Assembly (NCBI GenBank): GCA_051294375.1
Contig: JBJCIZ010000239.1
Span: 5,134,255-5,198,254 of the forward strand
From: Paraspadella gotoi
Taxonomy: Eukaryota > Chaetognatha
Direction of reading: 5' to 3'
Length of the DNA stretch: 64,000 nt
Part shown: piece after piece, positions 36,291-48,000 of the stretch
Layout of the letters: every line of letters starts with the position of its first letter
How positions within the stretch are numbered: position 1 is the stretch's first letter
Made by a program: the position numbers and the translations under genes
Notes under the pieces: generated by a model
What the model was told of the DNA's origin: nothing
The model's database searches: none
What the model saw: the letters and a program-made list of their open reading frames with translations, nothing else

Positions 36291-37005
36291 TTTACTTGAC
36301 CTCAATTATATTTTATATTTTATTGAAACTTTAAATATATATATATAGATATATCTGTATTTTCTTGTTGATGATATTTACAACAATCAACATTATGTAC
36401 CCGAAGAACTACATTTGGTTTCATCATTGGACCTTGGTTTCCGCTTTTCAACAGCCGTCCGTCCGTCGTCTGTCTCGTCGTCGTCGTCCAGAAAATTGTA
36501 AAATGTTTTTGTTTGACGATTATTTGGTTTTTTTGCAAACGTTATTTATTAAAAAAATCGGCCTCTCTAAGAAAAGAAGAAGGACATGAGACGACGATCA
36601 GACTACGACTACGACTGCGCCGAGAAGCGTGCACCGACGGGTAGTGAAGGAGAATCTGAGTGATATTGAAGAGCAGAGGCGAGAACCGAGGAGAGACTGA
36701 GAAGATCGAGAGAAGAGGAAGGAGAGGAAGAGGAAATGATGGAGGAGACACAACAGACGAAGAGAAGAGAACGCGGAAGAGCAGAAGAGAGAGGAGACGA
36801 GAGAGAGAGGAAGAAGAAAGAAAAAAAAAAGCAAGAGGAGATAGGTGATCAACACCGGTGGGAATCACGCTCACCGAAATCAATTCACGAGAGAGAGAGC
36901 AGAGAGAGATGAGAGAGAAGGGAGAGAGAGAGAGGAGAGAAGAGAGAAGACGAGAGAGGAGACGATAGGAGAGACGATCGACGCTCAAAATTGTAATAAA
37001 AACAC
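36291..37005. other. Purine-rich non-coding stretch
   Basis: Contains a GTCC/CGT run (36454-36489) and a GA-rich block (36660-36990). The long minus-strand Ser/Leu frame is compositional. No gene seen. Confidence 0.55.
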
Positions 37006-37177
37006 NNNNNNNNNNNNNNNNNNNNNNNNNNNNNNNNNNNNNNNNNNNNNNNNNNNNNNNNNNNNNNNNNNNNNNNNNNNNNNNNNNNNNNNNNNNNNNN
37101 NNNNNNNNNNNNNNNNNNNNNNNNNNNNNNNNNNNNNNNNNNNNNNNNNNNNNNNNNNNNNNNNNNNNNNNNNNNNN
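37006..37177. other. Assembly gap (172 N)
   Basis: Flanked by GA-rich sequence. Any frame crossing it is uninterpretable. Confidence 0.95.
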
Positions 37178-37700
37178 AGAGAGAGAGAGAGAGAGAGAGA
37201 TAGAGAGAGAGAGAAAGGGAGAGTGAGAGAGATCGGTTTTGGCAATTCCTGCCTCTTTGAATGTCAGGACCGGAATTTCCGGGAGAGGAAGAAAAGGAGG
37301 AGGAGGAGAAAGAAGAGAATAGTATTATTTATAAAAGTATTATTTATTTATAGAAGTTATCCACTCTTTTAACAAATAAGCACTCAGTATATAAGATGAT
37401 AGACAGACGCGGGTCTATTACCCCCTCCTTCTCATTCACCTCCTCTTCATCCTCCTCCCAGGGATTCGGGGCCGCGTTCACGAGATTCAGTTCACCTTTC
37501 TCTCTTTTCCTATTCGTTTCTCTCCCTTTTTTACCCTCATGATTGTCGCCGTATACATTTTCCTGCCGTCAATATATATTTTCCCGCATTCTCGTGACTT
37601 TACTTCCGGTTAGGATACCTTTTCAGAGTGACGCCCAATTGTGTTGCTCGAACATCTAACCACAAAAAAAAAACCCCAGGATGTGCTTTACTTTACTTCC
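37178..37700 (+). repeat. Inverted-repeat pair, left member
   Basis: Matches the reverse complement of 42160-42815 at perhaps 80%: GAGATCGGTTTTGGCAATTCC, ATAAGCACTCAGTATA, GGCCGCGTTCACGAGATTC, TTTTCAGAGTGACGCC and CCAGGATGTGCTTTA all have counterparts. A 13-bp TTCCGGTTAGGAT is repeated locally (37605 and 37698). No coding frame is conserved, so this looks like a dispersed element of unknown class. Confidence 0.6.
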
Positions 37701-37918
37701 GGTTAGGATACCTTTTCAGAGGCAATCTTGCCCATGACTTTGAACATCTTTTATCTTATATTTTATATCTTATTGATTTATATCTAGTTTTTATTTGTTT
37801 ACTGTGTTCCAGTCTTTTTACGCTGCTATTGATCTGTTACTAATTTTGTTTTCAATTATGTTAATATCGTTTTTGTTATTAATAAAAAAAAATTGTATTA
37901 CCTATCGTTGTTTTTTCT

Positions 37919-38105
37919 ATGGGCGCAATCCTAAGTGGGCGCAATTCTACAGGGCGGATTACTATGTGGGCGGAATACTACGGAGGCCCAATTCTTTTTG
38001 GGCGCAATTTTACATGGGCGCGATCCTGCGTGCGTAATTATAAGCGGGCGCATTGGCGCAATACTGTGGGCGCAATTATCTGGGCGCAATCCTACGTAGG
38101 TACAA
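37919..38105 (+). repeat. GGGCGCAATyCTAC minisatellite
   Basis: About eleven diverged units of 15-18 bp with core GGGCGCAAT. The open frame through it (GAILxGRN-like) reflects the repeat and does not look like a gene. Confidence 0.75.
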
Positions 38106-38214
38106 TCCTAATGGAACCCTGTTTTGATTACGTTTTTTATTTCATTTTTTTTTTTGGTTTCTCTTCTTCTAGTCTGTCTTTTTTTTCTTTATTCGTTTAT
38201 TTTCATTTCTTTTC

Positions 38215-38310
38215 CTTTTCCTTTTTCTCCCTTCCTCTCCTTCTCTCCCTTTTCTCCTTCTTTCTCTCCTCCTCCTCTCCTTCTCCTCTCCTTCTCTCTC
38301 CTTCCATTCC
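38215..38310 (+). repeat. Polypyrimidine tract
   Basis: CCTTCTCTCC-type sequence; the flanking Ser/Phe frames are compositional. Confidence 0.7.
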
Positions 38311-38544
38311 ATCTCCCCCAACACGCCGTCCCGAGATTCCTTTCAGTCTTTCGCCAGGAATCGTGGCAGAAGTAACAAAGTTGACCCACGAACTCAAACG
38401 AGTCTTCAAAGGTTTGACCTTAATCACGAAGGTCGTTCTTCGTCGTCGTCGTTCGTCGTCGTCGTCGTCGTCGTCGTTATCGTCGTCTTTCCAGAATTAA
38501 TCGGGTGAGACGATGATTTTTCTTCAAAGGCGTTCGGTTTTTTT

Positions 38545-38569
38545 NNNNNNNNNNNNNNNNNNNNNNNNN
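38545..38569. other. Assembly gap (25 N)
   Basis: Follows AAGGCGTTCGGTTTTTT, a sequence also present in the A-C units (for example 13592), suggesting a fragment of that unit continues here. Confidence 0.9.
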
Positions 38570-38735
38570 TTCGGTGCGGTCGGGGTCGTCTCCGTCTGTC
38601 CGTCAAGTTGGTGCGTTTAAAAAAAGTGCAAGAAGTAGTATTGTATATCATTTTAACCTTTCAACTTGGTAGGATACCCGGATACCCGTTGTACCAGAAA
38701 AGAGTAATACGTATATGTTTGGATACTCATACAGT

Positions 38736-38863
38736 CACGTGATCTCATGAAAAGTACGTTCTACTGACCACTAATAAATGCTGTTTTTTTGGGGGTTTTT
38801 TTTAGTTAGAATATTTTAACCGATAAGTGATCAACAGTCACGTGCACGTTTTCTAGTCACGTG
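38736..38863. promoter_or_regulatory. Cluster of three CACGTG E-boxes
   Basis: CACGTG at 38736-38741, 38839-38844 and 38858-38863. All are preceded by GT and two are in GTCACGTGAT, the extended palindrome bound by bHLH-zip factors of the USF/MITF/TFE type. No clear gene begins nearby, so the role is inferred only from clustering. Confidence 0.35.
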
Positions 38864-39146
38864 ATCACTGGCACGCGTGCACTCAAGTATAACGGTGCTC
38901 CTCAACGCCTGGAAGTTGCCAGTTCTTTGTTTCTTGGTTTCAAAAGGGAAATGATACTTTGATTTTGCTTTGGGAAAAATAACTTCCTTTTTCATTGCTT
39001 TATTTTGATTTCTCATCTCATCGCTTTTAAAATTTCATACGAGTTCTTTACTTTAAAAACTTACATTTTATCTCCTCTGGTTTCCAAAGATTATCCGCCG
39101 AGTTTTTCGATAAAAATCAACGACAACAACAACAACAAAAACATCC

Positions 39147-39262
39147 TTTGTATCGGATCTTTGTCGTCGGTCTTCGTCGTCTCCTCGTAGTCGTCGTCAT
39201 CTTTAATCGTCGTCCGTCGTCGTCATCGTCGTCACCGGAGTCGTCTCATTATCGTCGTCGTC
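39147..39262 (+). repeat. Degenerate CGT-repeat tract
   Basis: CGTCGT runs interrupted by ATC and CCG; flanking AT-rich sequence has no gene. Confidence 0.7.
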
Positions 39263-39539
39263 TAAATTATTTTCGTATCAAAGGATCAACGAGTGAAGCG
39301 ACGAAAAAAAGAAAAAAGAAAAAAACATAAAAAAGAAAATGAAAAAAATTCTGGAGGGCGAAGAATCGGCAAAATGAGGGAGGGTGAGGGTGGGTGGGTG
39401 AGGGGGGTGGGTGGAAAGTCTATCTTGTGAAGAGATGAAAGGCCTTAAACCACCATAGCCTGTCCAAGTCAGGGGGATAAATCTATATTGGTTGCACCAA
39501 TTTAAAATATAGTCCTGCGAGTGAAAATGAAAACGAACC

Positions 39540-39551
39540 ATTTCCCGTCTT

Positions 39552-39604
<53 letters not shown>

Positions 39605-39741
39605 TATTATATCTCTCTCTCTCTCTCTCTCTCTCTTCATCTCACGATCCTTTATGCTCATTTTTTCTGCTCGTCTTTCTCTCTTTGCAATTGCGTACCG
39701 ATCCTATGCTCATTTTTTTGCTCTCTTCTTATCTCTTCTCT

Positions 39742-39808
<67 letters not shown>

Positions 39809-39822
39809 TTCTCTCTCTCTCA
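39540..39822 (+). repeat. (CT)n tract
   Basis: Two long CT blocks (39556-39635 and 39730-39822) around TTTATGCTCATTTTTT. These are the reverse-complement counterparts of the GA tracts inside R1 copies. Confidence 0.8.
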
Positions 39823-39839
39823 TAAATATAAAGCATTCA

Positions 39840-42014
39840 ACGTAATATGTAACTCTATGGTGTTTTTCCATCTAAACTCATTTCCACTTGCGCACAATTC
39901 CGTCAATAACTTTATATCTAGCTTCTCACACACTTTCCTACCCGCTCACAAAATTTCATCTCAATTCTATTATGGGTTAAAATAAGTTAAAAAAGATTCA
40001 AGTAAAGGGAGTGAGTGTAATTCTGGATAGATTGAGTTTGCTAGAGGACTCCATATTCTCTTTTTCATTTAAAGCTCAGGAGGTTGTCCACTCGTACGTT
40101 TCCACGAAGAACTATTATATATGTCTTTTTTCCTTCTTTAAATCAACTACTCCGATTCCAGGTTGCGGAAAACTTTACTATCCAGCAATTTATCTCCACA
40201 CACTTTTTCCTACCCACACACAGAAATTTGCTTTCAACTCCAACCAGCCAATCACGAGTTCATTGGAGGCTTTTGCTTAAGGTGGGAACTGGGAGCTTCC
40301 GCTTTAAAGACGGATTATGTGATCCTTGATTAATAATGATTGATTATCATAATATTAACTAATTGATTAATTAACTGATTTAATTATTTGACTTATTAAT
40401 CACATCCTGCATTATACATTTAATTATATAAAGGAAAAAGAATCATAATCAATTTAGTTGATAACTACAGTTTTTTTGTGTCTTTTTCCATTTAAAACAT
40501 CATTTCCACTCAAAAGATTGACCATCGAAAACTTGGTTTCTCTGTTCTAATTTCACAACACTTTTCTACTCACATACAAAATTCCAGTCAATCGATAATT
40601 AAAGTGGTAATAAGCTAATCTTGTTCAACTTGCCATAATTTAATTTCAACTTGATAATTTGGTCAACTGACATTATAATTGGCTAACTGACATAATTTTG
40701 GCAACTGACATAATTTGCGTTCAATGACATAATTTGGTCAACTGAACATAGATTGGGTCAAAACTACATAATTTTCAAACTGAGCATAAATTGGTCAACT
40801 GACATAATTTGGTCAACTGAACATAATTTGTGATAGCAATTAATGTATAATTTGGTCAAGCCGCGATAATTTGGTTCAACTAGGCATAATTTTTATCAAC
40901 TTGCCTAATTTGGTCAACTAGCATGAATTTGCGTACAACTGGCCATTTAATTTGGGCTTCAACTAGACATGATTTTGTCAACAGGCATAATTTGGCAAAC
41001 AGGCAGTAATTTGGTCAACTTGACAGACAGAACTTGATCAACTTTGCAGAATTTGGTCAACTGGCAAATTTGTGTTGAACTTAAGAATTTGGTCAACTGG
41101 ATATTTTTTGTTCAATTGGCATGTAGATTTGGTCAATCAGATCAAATCTATAGATCAATCAGATCAATCAATAAGATCCAGTCAGAGAGAGATGAGAGAG
41201 AAGAAAAAACTTAAAAATCAAATAAATGTGTCTTTTGGTTTTGCTAGATTTGAAACTCTTTTCCACTCCTACGCAATATCCATCAAAAAAATTTATATCC
41301 ACTTTATCCATACTTTCCTACCCAACACAAAATTCAATTTCGATTTATCTATCCAATTTTAATAAACATTATATATTTAAATGAGTAAATTTCAAGTAAA
41401 AAATTACTTTAAGTAATATGACCTTTTGTTTGTTCCATTTTAACTCTATTTCCACTCGCGCACGATTCCATCGAACTTTATATCCATGCTCTCAAATCTC
41501 ACACTTCCCTACCAAGTCATACAAAAGTTTCAAGTCGAATTGCGATCCCATATCCACTCATAGCAATTGGCGTTCGAAAATGTCTGAAATATATCTTGAT
41601 GTTTTGTTCCATCATAATTCCAATTTTCCAAAAGCTCCCGATCTCGTTCCCTCAAAACCTTCAGTTATCGACATCATTCCAATCACACGGACCAACCCAC
41701 ACCACAGATTTCCATTACCAATCCAATCATCCAATCCACGTCAGTAATTGGCAGTTTGCTAAGGTGGGCACGGGACGCGGACGTGACTCGAGCTACGGAG
41801 CTCCCGTGTGTGCACGGACGGCCACGATACGGAACAGACAGACGGACGGGAACGGGACATCGTTTTTTTGCATAAATTTTAATCATAGCATTCGATGTTC
41901 TTGACATGATATAAGTGTCGGTGCCCGAACAATATGAGGGCGGACTCGGACTCACGGACCGAAAACAGTGCAGGTTTATAGAGTCGGGATTCTGCTGATA
42001 TAGAATTCCGATCT
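39840..42014 (-). mobile_element. R1 element, inverted multi-monomer copy
   Basis: Reading the minus strand from 42014: the left-end hairpin (TCGGAATTC...GAATCCCGACTC at 42014-41976), a TCCG-type run, monomers around 41770-41420 and 41340-41240, a long 18-bp array (41120-40615), a further monomer (40600-40470), the TTAATTAA block (40440-40330) and monomers near 40290-40160 and 40000-39850. The right TIR is not visible. This is an expanded form of the 604-bp copy. Confidence 0.6.
40615..41120 (-). repeat. 18-bp minisatellite (CATAATTTGGTCAACTTG) in R1
   Basis: Around 25 units of about 18 bp, with indel-type decay, core ATAATTTGGTCAAC. Same unit as 600-735 (inverted) and 45785-45885. Confidence 0.8.
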
Positions 42015-42159
42015 AAAAACATTAAGATATAAATCAATAAGATATAAAATATAAAGATAAAAGATGATTCGTGCAAAGATTGACATGGGCAGGCAAGCAG
42101 TTGGCCTTCTTGAAAAGTGAGGATATCCCCTCGAACCAGGGACAGTAAGTTTAAAAGCA

Positions 42160-42815
42160 CATCCTGGGTGGTTTTTTTTTCTGAGTTGTCGGTTAGATGT
42201 TGAGCCAACACATCAGTTGTTGGCGGTCACTCTGAAAAGCTTATGCAACCGGAAGAAGATGTTCATGACGGAGAAATGCGGGCACGAGTGAAAGTATATA
42301 TATGACGCACGGGAAATGTATACGCGAACAATCCATGAGCGGGTAAAAACTAAGCGATTTATGAAACAAAGTTGGGATTCGCAGCTGAGTAGTAAAACGA
42401 GAACTAGATAAAATTGAGCGTCCTGAGAAGACGGGATAAAGAGAGAACAGTCAGAAACATATATGGAAGAAAGAGAGAAAAGGAACTGGAATCTCGTGAA
42501 CGCGGCCCGAATCCCTGCGGAGGAGGAATAAGAGTGAGTGCTGGGGTGTTAATGAGACAGGTAAGAGATATGAGAAGTGAGGTAAGGTTTAATTAGACCC
42601 GCTGGGTCTGTCTGCACTCCAATCTACTATACTGAGTGCTTATTTGTAGATAAACAGAGTGATAACTTCAAAATAAAAATAACCTCACTTTTATATATAT
42701 AACTACTATTTCTCTTCTTTCTCCTCCTACCCCCCTCCTTTCTTCCTTCTCCGAAATTTTCCGGTCTTGAGCATTCAAATAGAGCACGGCAGGAAATTGC
42801 CAACCGATCTCTCTC
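42160..42815 (-). repeat. Inverted-repeat pair, right member
   Basis: Reverse-complement partner of 37178-37700: AATCTCGTGAACGCGGCCCGAATCCCTG, ACTGAGTGCTTATTTGTAG, GGCAGGAAATTGCCAACCG. It keeps a few hundred bases that correspond to the gapped partner side poorly. Confidence 0.6.
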
Positions 42816-43694
42816 ACGTTCTCCCTTTTCTCTCTCTTCTATCTCTCTCTCTCTCTCTTGTCTGGTGTGCTTCTCGTCCTCCTTCTTTCCTTCTTTCTTT
42901 CTTTCTTTCTCTCTCTCGGTCTCTCTCTCTCTCTCTCTTCTTTCTTTTCTTTTCTGTCTTTCTTTCTTTTCTTTCTTTTCTTTCTTCTTTCTTCTCTTTC
43001 TTTCTCTCTTCTTTTCTTTCTTCTTCTTCTCTCTCCTTCTACTGCTCTAGCGCTCCTCTTTCTCTTCTCTTCTTCTCTCTCTCTGATCTCGTGTTTCATC
43101 TCGTAATATTAGCGATCTTTTTTGTCCTCCAGAAATTAGATATTCGCACTGAACTCCTACCTTCATCCGCTCGCCGTTTCGTTCGTCGTCTGTTCGAGTT
43201 CCGAGTCGTTTCGTCGAAGATAAACATCGTTTTGTTTTGATCTCGATTATTCTTTGTTTTTGTTGGAGTAAAAATCAGGTGAAGGAGAGGAGAGGAGACG
43301 TATGATACAGAGAGAGGCGAAGCGACGAACGATTTTCGTCGATTTCGAAGTGAGGCTGGAAAGTCTGTCTGTCTGTCAGTCTGTCTGTCTGACTTTCTCT
43401 TTGTCTGTCTGACTTTCTGCGTTCTTCAAAGAAGTTAGATACAAAGAAAAAAAAGGGAAAAAAATAGGAATGAAGAAAGAAAGAAAAAAATGGGAAAAAA
43501 GATAAATAGAAGGAAAAAGAAAAAGAGAAAAAAAAGAAAGAAAGAAAGAAAGAAAGGAAAGAAATAAAAGAAAAAGAAATCTCCCAAAAAACGGGCAATT
43601 CCTATGGTTGGTCCCATTATTCGGGTCAACGTTTCAATGTTTGACCGATTTTCTTCTTCCTTGTTTTCCTATTTAGCCGAAGCAGATAGAGAGA
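42816..43694. other. Pyrimidine- then purine-rich non-coding stretch
   Basis: CT and TTTC runs (42838-43083), a CTGTCTGTCTGTC run (43366-43413) and an AAAG-rich block (43440-43580). Frames such as 42767-43240 are compositional. Confidence 0.6.
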
Positions 43695-44027
43695 NNNNNN
43701 NNNNNNNNNNNNNNNNNNNNNNNNNNNNNNNNNNNNNNNNNNNNNNNNNNNNNNNNNNNNNNNNNNNNNNNNNNNNNNNNNNNNNNNNNNNNNNNNNNNN
43801 NNNNNNNNNNNNNNNNNNNNNNNNNNNNNNNNNNNNNNNNNNNNNNNNNNNNNNNNNNNNNNNNNNNNNNNNNNNNNNNNNNNNNNNNNNNNNNNNNNNN
43901 NNNNNNNNNNNNNNNNNNNNNNNNNNNNNNNNNNNNNNNNNNNNNNNNNNNNNNNNNNNNNNNNNNNNNNNNNNNNNNNNNNNNNNNNNNNNNNNNNNNN
44001 NNNNNNNNNNNNNNNNNNNNNNNNNNN
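43695..44027. other. Assembly gap (333 N)
   Basis: Run of N. Confidence 0.98.
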
Positions 44028-44163
44028 ATGACGACCGCCAATTTGGCTAAAAGACACCATTAAGCATTGAAGAAACCAACTTTTATTCAGTCAATTTGAG
44101 AATTATCATTCTTTTAAGGAACTTTTATATCGAGACTGTACCTTTAGTCATCCATTTTTTTGT

Positions 44164-44619
44164 NNNNNNNNNNNNNNNNNNNNNNNNNNNNNNNNNNNNN
44201 NNNNNNNNNNNNNNNNNNNNNNNNNNNNNNNNNNNNNNNNNNNNNNNNNNNNNNNNNNNNNNNNNNNNNNNNNNNNNNNNNNNNNNNNNNNNNNNNNNNN
44301 NNNNNNNNNNNNNNNNNNNNNNNNNNNNNNNNNNNNNNNNNNNNNNNNNNNNNNNNNNNNNNNNNNNNNNNNNNNNNNNNNNNNNNNNNNNNNNNNNNNN
44401 NNNNNNNNNNNNNNNNNNNNNNNNNNNNNNNNNNNNNNNNNNNNNNNNNNNNNNNNNNNNNNNNNNNNNNNNNNNNNNNNNNNNNNNNNNNNNNNNNNNN
44501 NNNNNNNNNNNNNNNNNNNNNNNNNNNNNNNNNNNNNNNNNNNNNNNNNNNNNNNNNNNNNNNNNNNNNNNNNNNNNNNNNNNNNNNNNNNNNNNNNNNN
44601 NNNNNNNNNNNNNNNNNNN
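44164..44619. other. Assembly gap (456 N)
   Basis: Run of N, beginning 136 bp after the previous gap. Confidence 0.98.
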
Positions 44620-44759
44620 TTTTCCTTATCTTATTTTTAAATTTTTTCTCATAGCCCGTCACTAATATAAATCCCCGCCGATATTTTTTTTTCTTCTTTC
44701 AGTACGAACCCTTTTTTAACAAGGGATGACTTTTTCGCTAATGATGACACGATGACGTT

Positions 44760-44932
44760 AACACGACGACGACGACGACGACGATGACCATAACCTCGAA
44801 GCCCCCACATATATATTCACCTAAAATTCTTGTTGACTTTTATACTCATCTCAGCTAATCTCGAAGACGATGACGACGACCACGACGACGACGCTGACGA
44901 CAATGACGATGACGACGACGACGACGATTATT
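44760..44932 (+). repeat. (GAC)n/(GACGAT)n tracts
   Basis: Two blocks (44761-44784 and 44864-44929). An ACACTGACATCACTGTGA repeat (about 17-18 bp, three copies) follows at 45022-45085. Confidence 0.8.
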
Positions 44933-45207
44933 GATTTCATCGCTAAATCTGTAAAAAACCATAGACATTCACCGACCAAACGACTTTTCTTGTTCGATAC
45001 AATTCGCAAACTGTGATTCGCAGTGAGGATCACTGACATCGCTGTGAGGAACACTGACATCACTGTGAAGAACACTGACATCACAGTCGGTCAGTCATTC
45101 GGTCCAAATATATAATCTAAAAAAAAAGAAGATTCTCTTTAACTTTTATGCTGATTTGAGCTAATTCACTTTATGATGTGGATGACGTTTATATTTAAGA
45201 TGAGGAT

Positions 45208-45208
<1 letters not shown>

Positions 45209-45271
<63 letters not shown>

Positions 45272-45272
45272 G

Positions 45273-45343
<71 letters not shown>

Positions 45344-45370
45344 AAAAACAAACAAACAAACAAACAAACA
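45209..45370 (+). repeat. (GAAA)n array followed by (CAAA)n
   Basis: Thirty or more GAAA units with a single GAGA interruption at about 45270, then six CAAA units. Confidence 0.95.
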
Positions 45371-45634
45371 TTTCCCATGACCCGACGAGAGGTGAGGCGT
45401 ATCGCTTATTTATTCACATCACCTTAAACTCATTGAGCTTTTCACCAGACCCCGAAAACTTTTCACCCGCGAGGAGAAAAACGTGAGATCTTTGAAGGAG
45501 GTTATCGGCGAAGTCGACATTTCTGAGAAATCAAGACGATTTGGGGTTGAGGAAGGAAAGGAGCAAAGGAGAAAACTATACGTACTATTAAGTAGGTTTA
45601 AGTTACGTCAGCTAATAGTTAACAAGTTTGAGTA

Positions 45635-46001
45635 AACAATGTCGGATTTGCCTACGATAATTAAGTGGTAATTTGATAATAATTAACGATCATTGTTTCT
45701 AACTTTTAATTTGTGATCTTAACAGATTATAACAAATCATAACAGACTTCTTAATAAATCTATGATAAAATATATAAGTCAATACCAACTTGCATAATTT
45801 GGTCAACTTGCATAACTTGGTCAACTTGCATAATTTGGTCAACTTGCATAATTTAGTCAACTTGCATAATTTGATCAACTGGCAAATGAATAAATATAAT
45901 AATTATGAGTACTTAGAAGTCAAAAAACTTTAAGTGAATGTGACTTTTGTTTTTTCCATTCAAACTCATTTCCACTCGCATGATTCCATCGAAACTTTAT
46001 A
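45635..46001 (-). mobile_element. R1 element, inverted 3' part, cut by a gap
   Basis: The inverted right terminus GTCGGATTTGCC (45641-45652), a CGATCATTG segment, five to six 18-bp units (45785-45885) and the start of a monomer (45950-46001) precede the gap. Confidence 0.65.
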
Positions 46002-46236
46002 NNNNNNNNNNNNNNNNNNNNNNNNNNNNNNNNNNNNNNNNNNNNNNNNNNNNNNNNNNNNNNNNNNNNNNNNNNNNNNNNNNNNNNNNNNNNNNNNNNN
46101 NNNNNNNNNNNNNNNNNNNNNNNNNNNNNNNNNNNNNNNNNNNNNNNNNNNNNNNNNNNNNNNNNNNNNNNNNNNNNNNNNNNNNNNNNNNNNNNNNNNN
46201 NNNNNNNNNNNNNNNNNNNNNNNNNNNNNNNNNNNN
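46002..46236. other. Assembly gap (235 N)
   Basis: Interrupts the R1 copy. Confidence 0.98.
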
Positions 46237-46511
46237 TTTTTTTAGTAAATGTTATGAACTAATTCATAAGAAACTATAAAATTTTAATTTTTTTTTAAAT
46301 TTAAAAAAAAAAACAGTGATACAATAAAATAATAAAATAAGACATCGAAGCTCTATAGAACTAAACACGACATGACTAAAAGGAGTAAAGGACGTGAATG
46401 ACGTAACAATAAAGTTTAAGGATATTTTTAATGCCATTAGTGGATTAGTTTTTATTTAAAATGTTATTTAAAGTTTTCCTCGCTTTCTCCCTCAATAAAA
46501 ATGAATGTCAC
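46237..46511. other. AT-rich non-coding stretch
   Basis: No gene or recognised repeat. It ends at a 25-N gap (46512-46536) that coincides with the outer left end of the giant palindrome. Confidence 0.5.
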
Positions 46512-46782
46512 NNNNNNNNNNNNNNNNNNNNNNNNNGAGGATTGGAGACAGAGTGAAAGAGACGTCGAAATCTAAAAAGCGAAGAGCGAGAGAGAGAGAG
46601 AGAGCGATCATTTTCCAGTCGAATATTTCATATTCGACCGAGTCATGAACTTCCTCGACGACGTTAACCATTTTTTGGGTTTCAATTTGGAGGATAATTT
46701 TTCATTTTCCGTCTTCGTTTTGAGCCGAGGATCTTTTTTTTCTTTTTTTGAGAGATGAGAGAGAGAGAGAGAGAAGAGAGAG

Positions 46783-46824
<42 letters not shown>

Positions 46825-46918
46825 ATTCACCACACACCTCTCTTCTACCCCTCGCCATCAATCGCATGCACCTTTGCAGAAATGAAATCCGCTAACTTGT
46901 TGCAAATCAGCGACTTTC

Positions 46919-46992
<74 letters not shown>

Positions 46993-47522
46993 ATCTCTTC
47001 TCCTCGTTATCCCTCAATCCACTCCCTCTCCCTCTCTAACCTATAATCTTTAATCTTTACCCTTTTCTCTTTTAAATATTTTTTTCCTGTACACGCAATT
47101 ACATTCTTGCCCAATCGTCGGCGCATGCATACTTATGCACAGTTTGCACATACGTAATACACAAAGGCACGACATCGTGCGCCCACGAAAATAGTCATAA
47201 AATCAGTCTTAAACTTCCATCTCATAAATTGTTGTGAATTTCTTTAGGCAAAATAAAAGATATAAAAAGTTGCAAGAGTACACAGTATATTCACAGCTAA
47301 AAAAAAATAGGAATTTATAAACCTACGTCTAAAGGCCGAGTACCAAAAGCTAATTTTAAAATTGAGCTTCAAAAAATTTTCACTTTCCGCTCGCCTCACA
47401 TTTTTTTTTTTTTTTTTTTTTTTGCGGCAGAATAAAAAAAAAACACACAGAAGTAAACACAACTTTAATTTTCGCGCCGGAATATATTTCGCTTTCCAGT
47501 GTTCCAGTCATTTCGTTCTCTG

Positions 47523-47570
<48 letters not shown>

Positions 47571-47691
47571 CTCTCTCTCTCTTCTCTAAACGGTTCGGCG
47601 GCGAGTTGATTGGATTAAAGGCAGGAAACGAAGTTTGAAAAACAAGGATGGTGAGGGGGACATTAAATGTACATCAGGAGCGTTAAAAGCG

Positions 47692-47716
47692 AATGTTTAT
47701 TTTCTTGATCTAGTAA

Positions 47717-47780
<64 letters not shown>

Positions 47781-47913
47781 GAGAGAGAGAGACTAATTTT
47801 TTTTTGGTCTCATATTACGAATAAAAAATAAAAGAAATCTACGGTAGTATAGATTTTTTAGCATTATAGGAACAGCGAAAGAGAGAAAGAGAAAAAGAGC
47901 TATTTAAAGAGAG

Positions 47914-47945
<32 letters not shown>

Positions 47946-47948
47946 CAG

Positions 47949-47993
<45 letters not shown>

Positions 47994-48000
47994 CTTCCTA
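47692..48000. repeat. (GA)n tracts in left arm
   Basis: GA runs at 47722-47790 and 47910-47992. In the right arm the equivalent place is a gap (61197-61368), probably the same tract. Confidence 0.8.

Noticed and set aside
36845-37372. Frame spanning 36845-37372
   Set aside because: Runs through 172 N; both sides are GA repeat.
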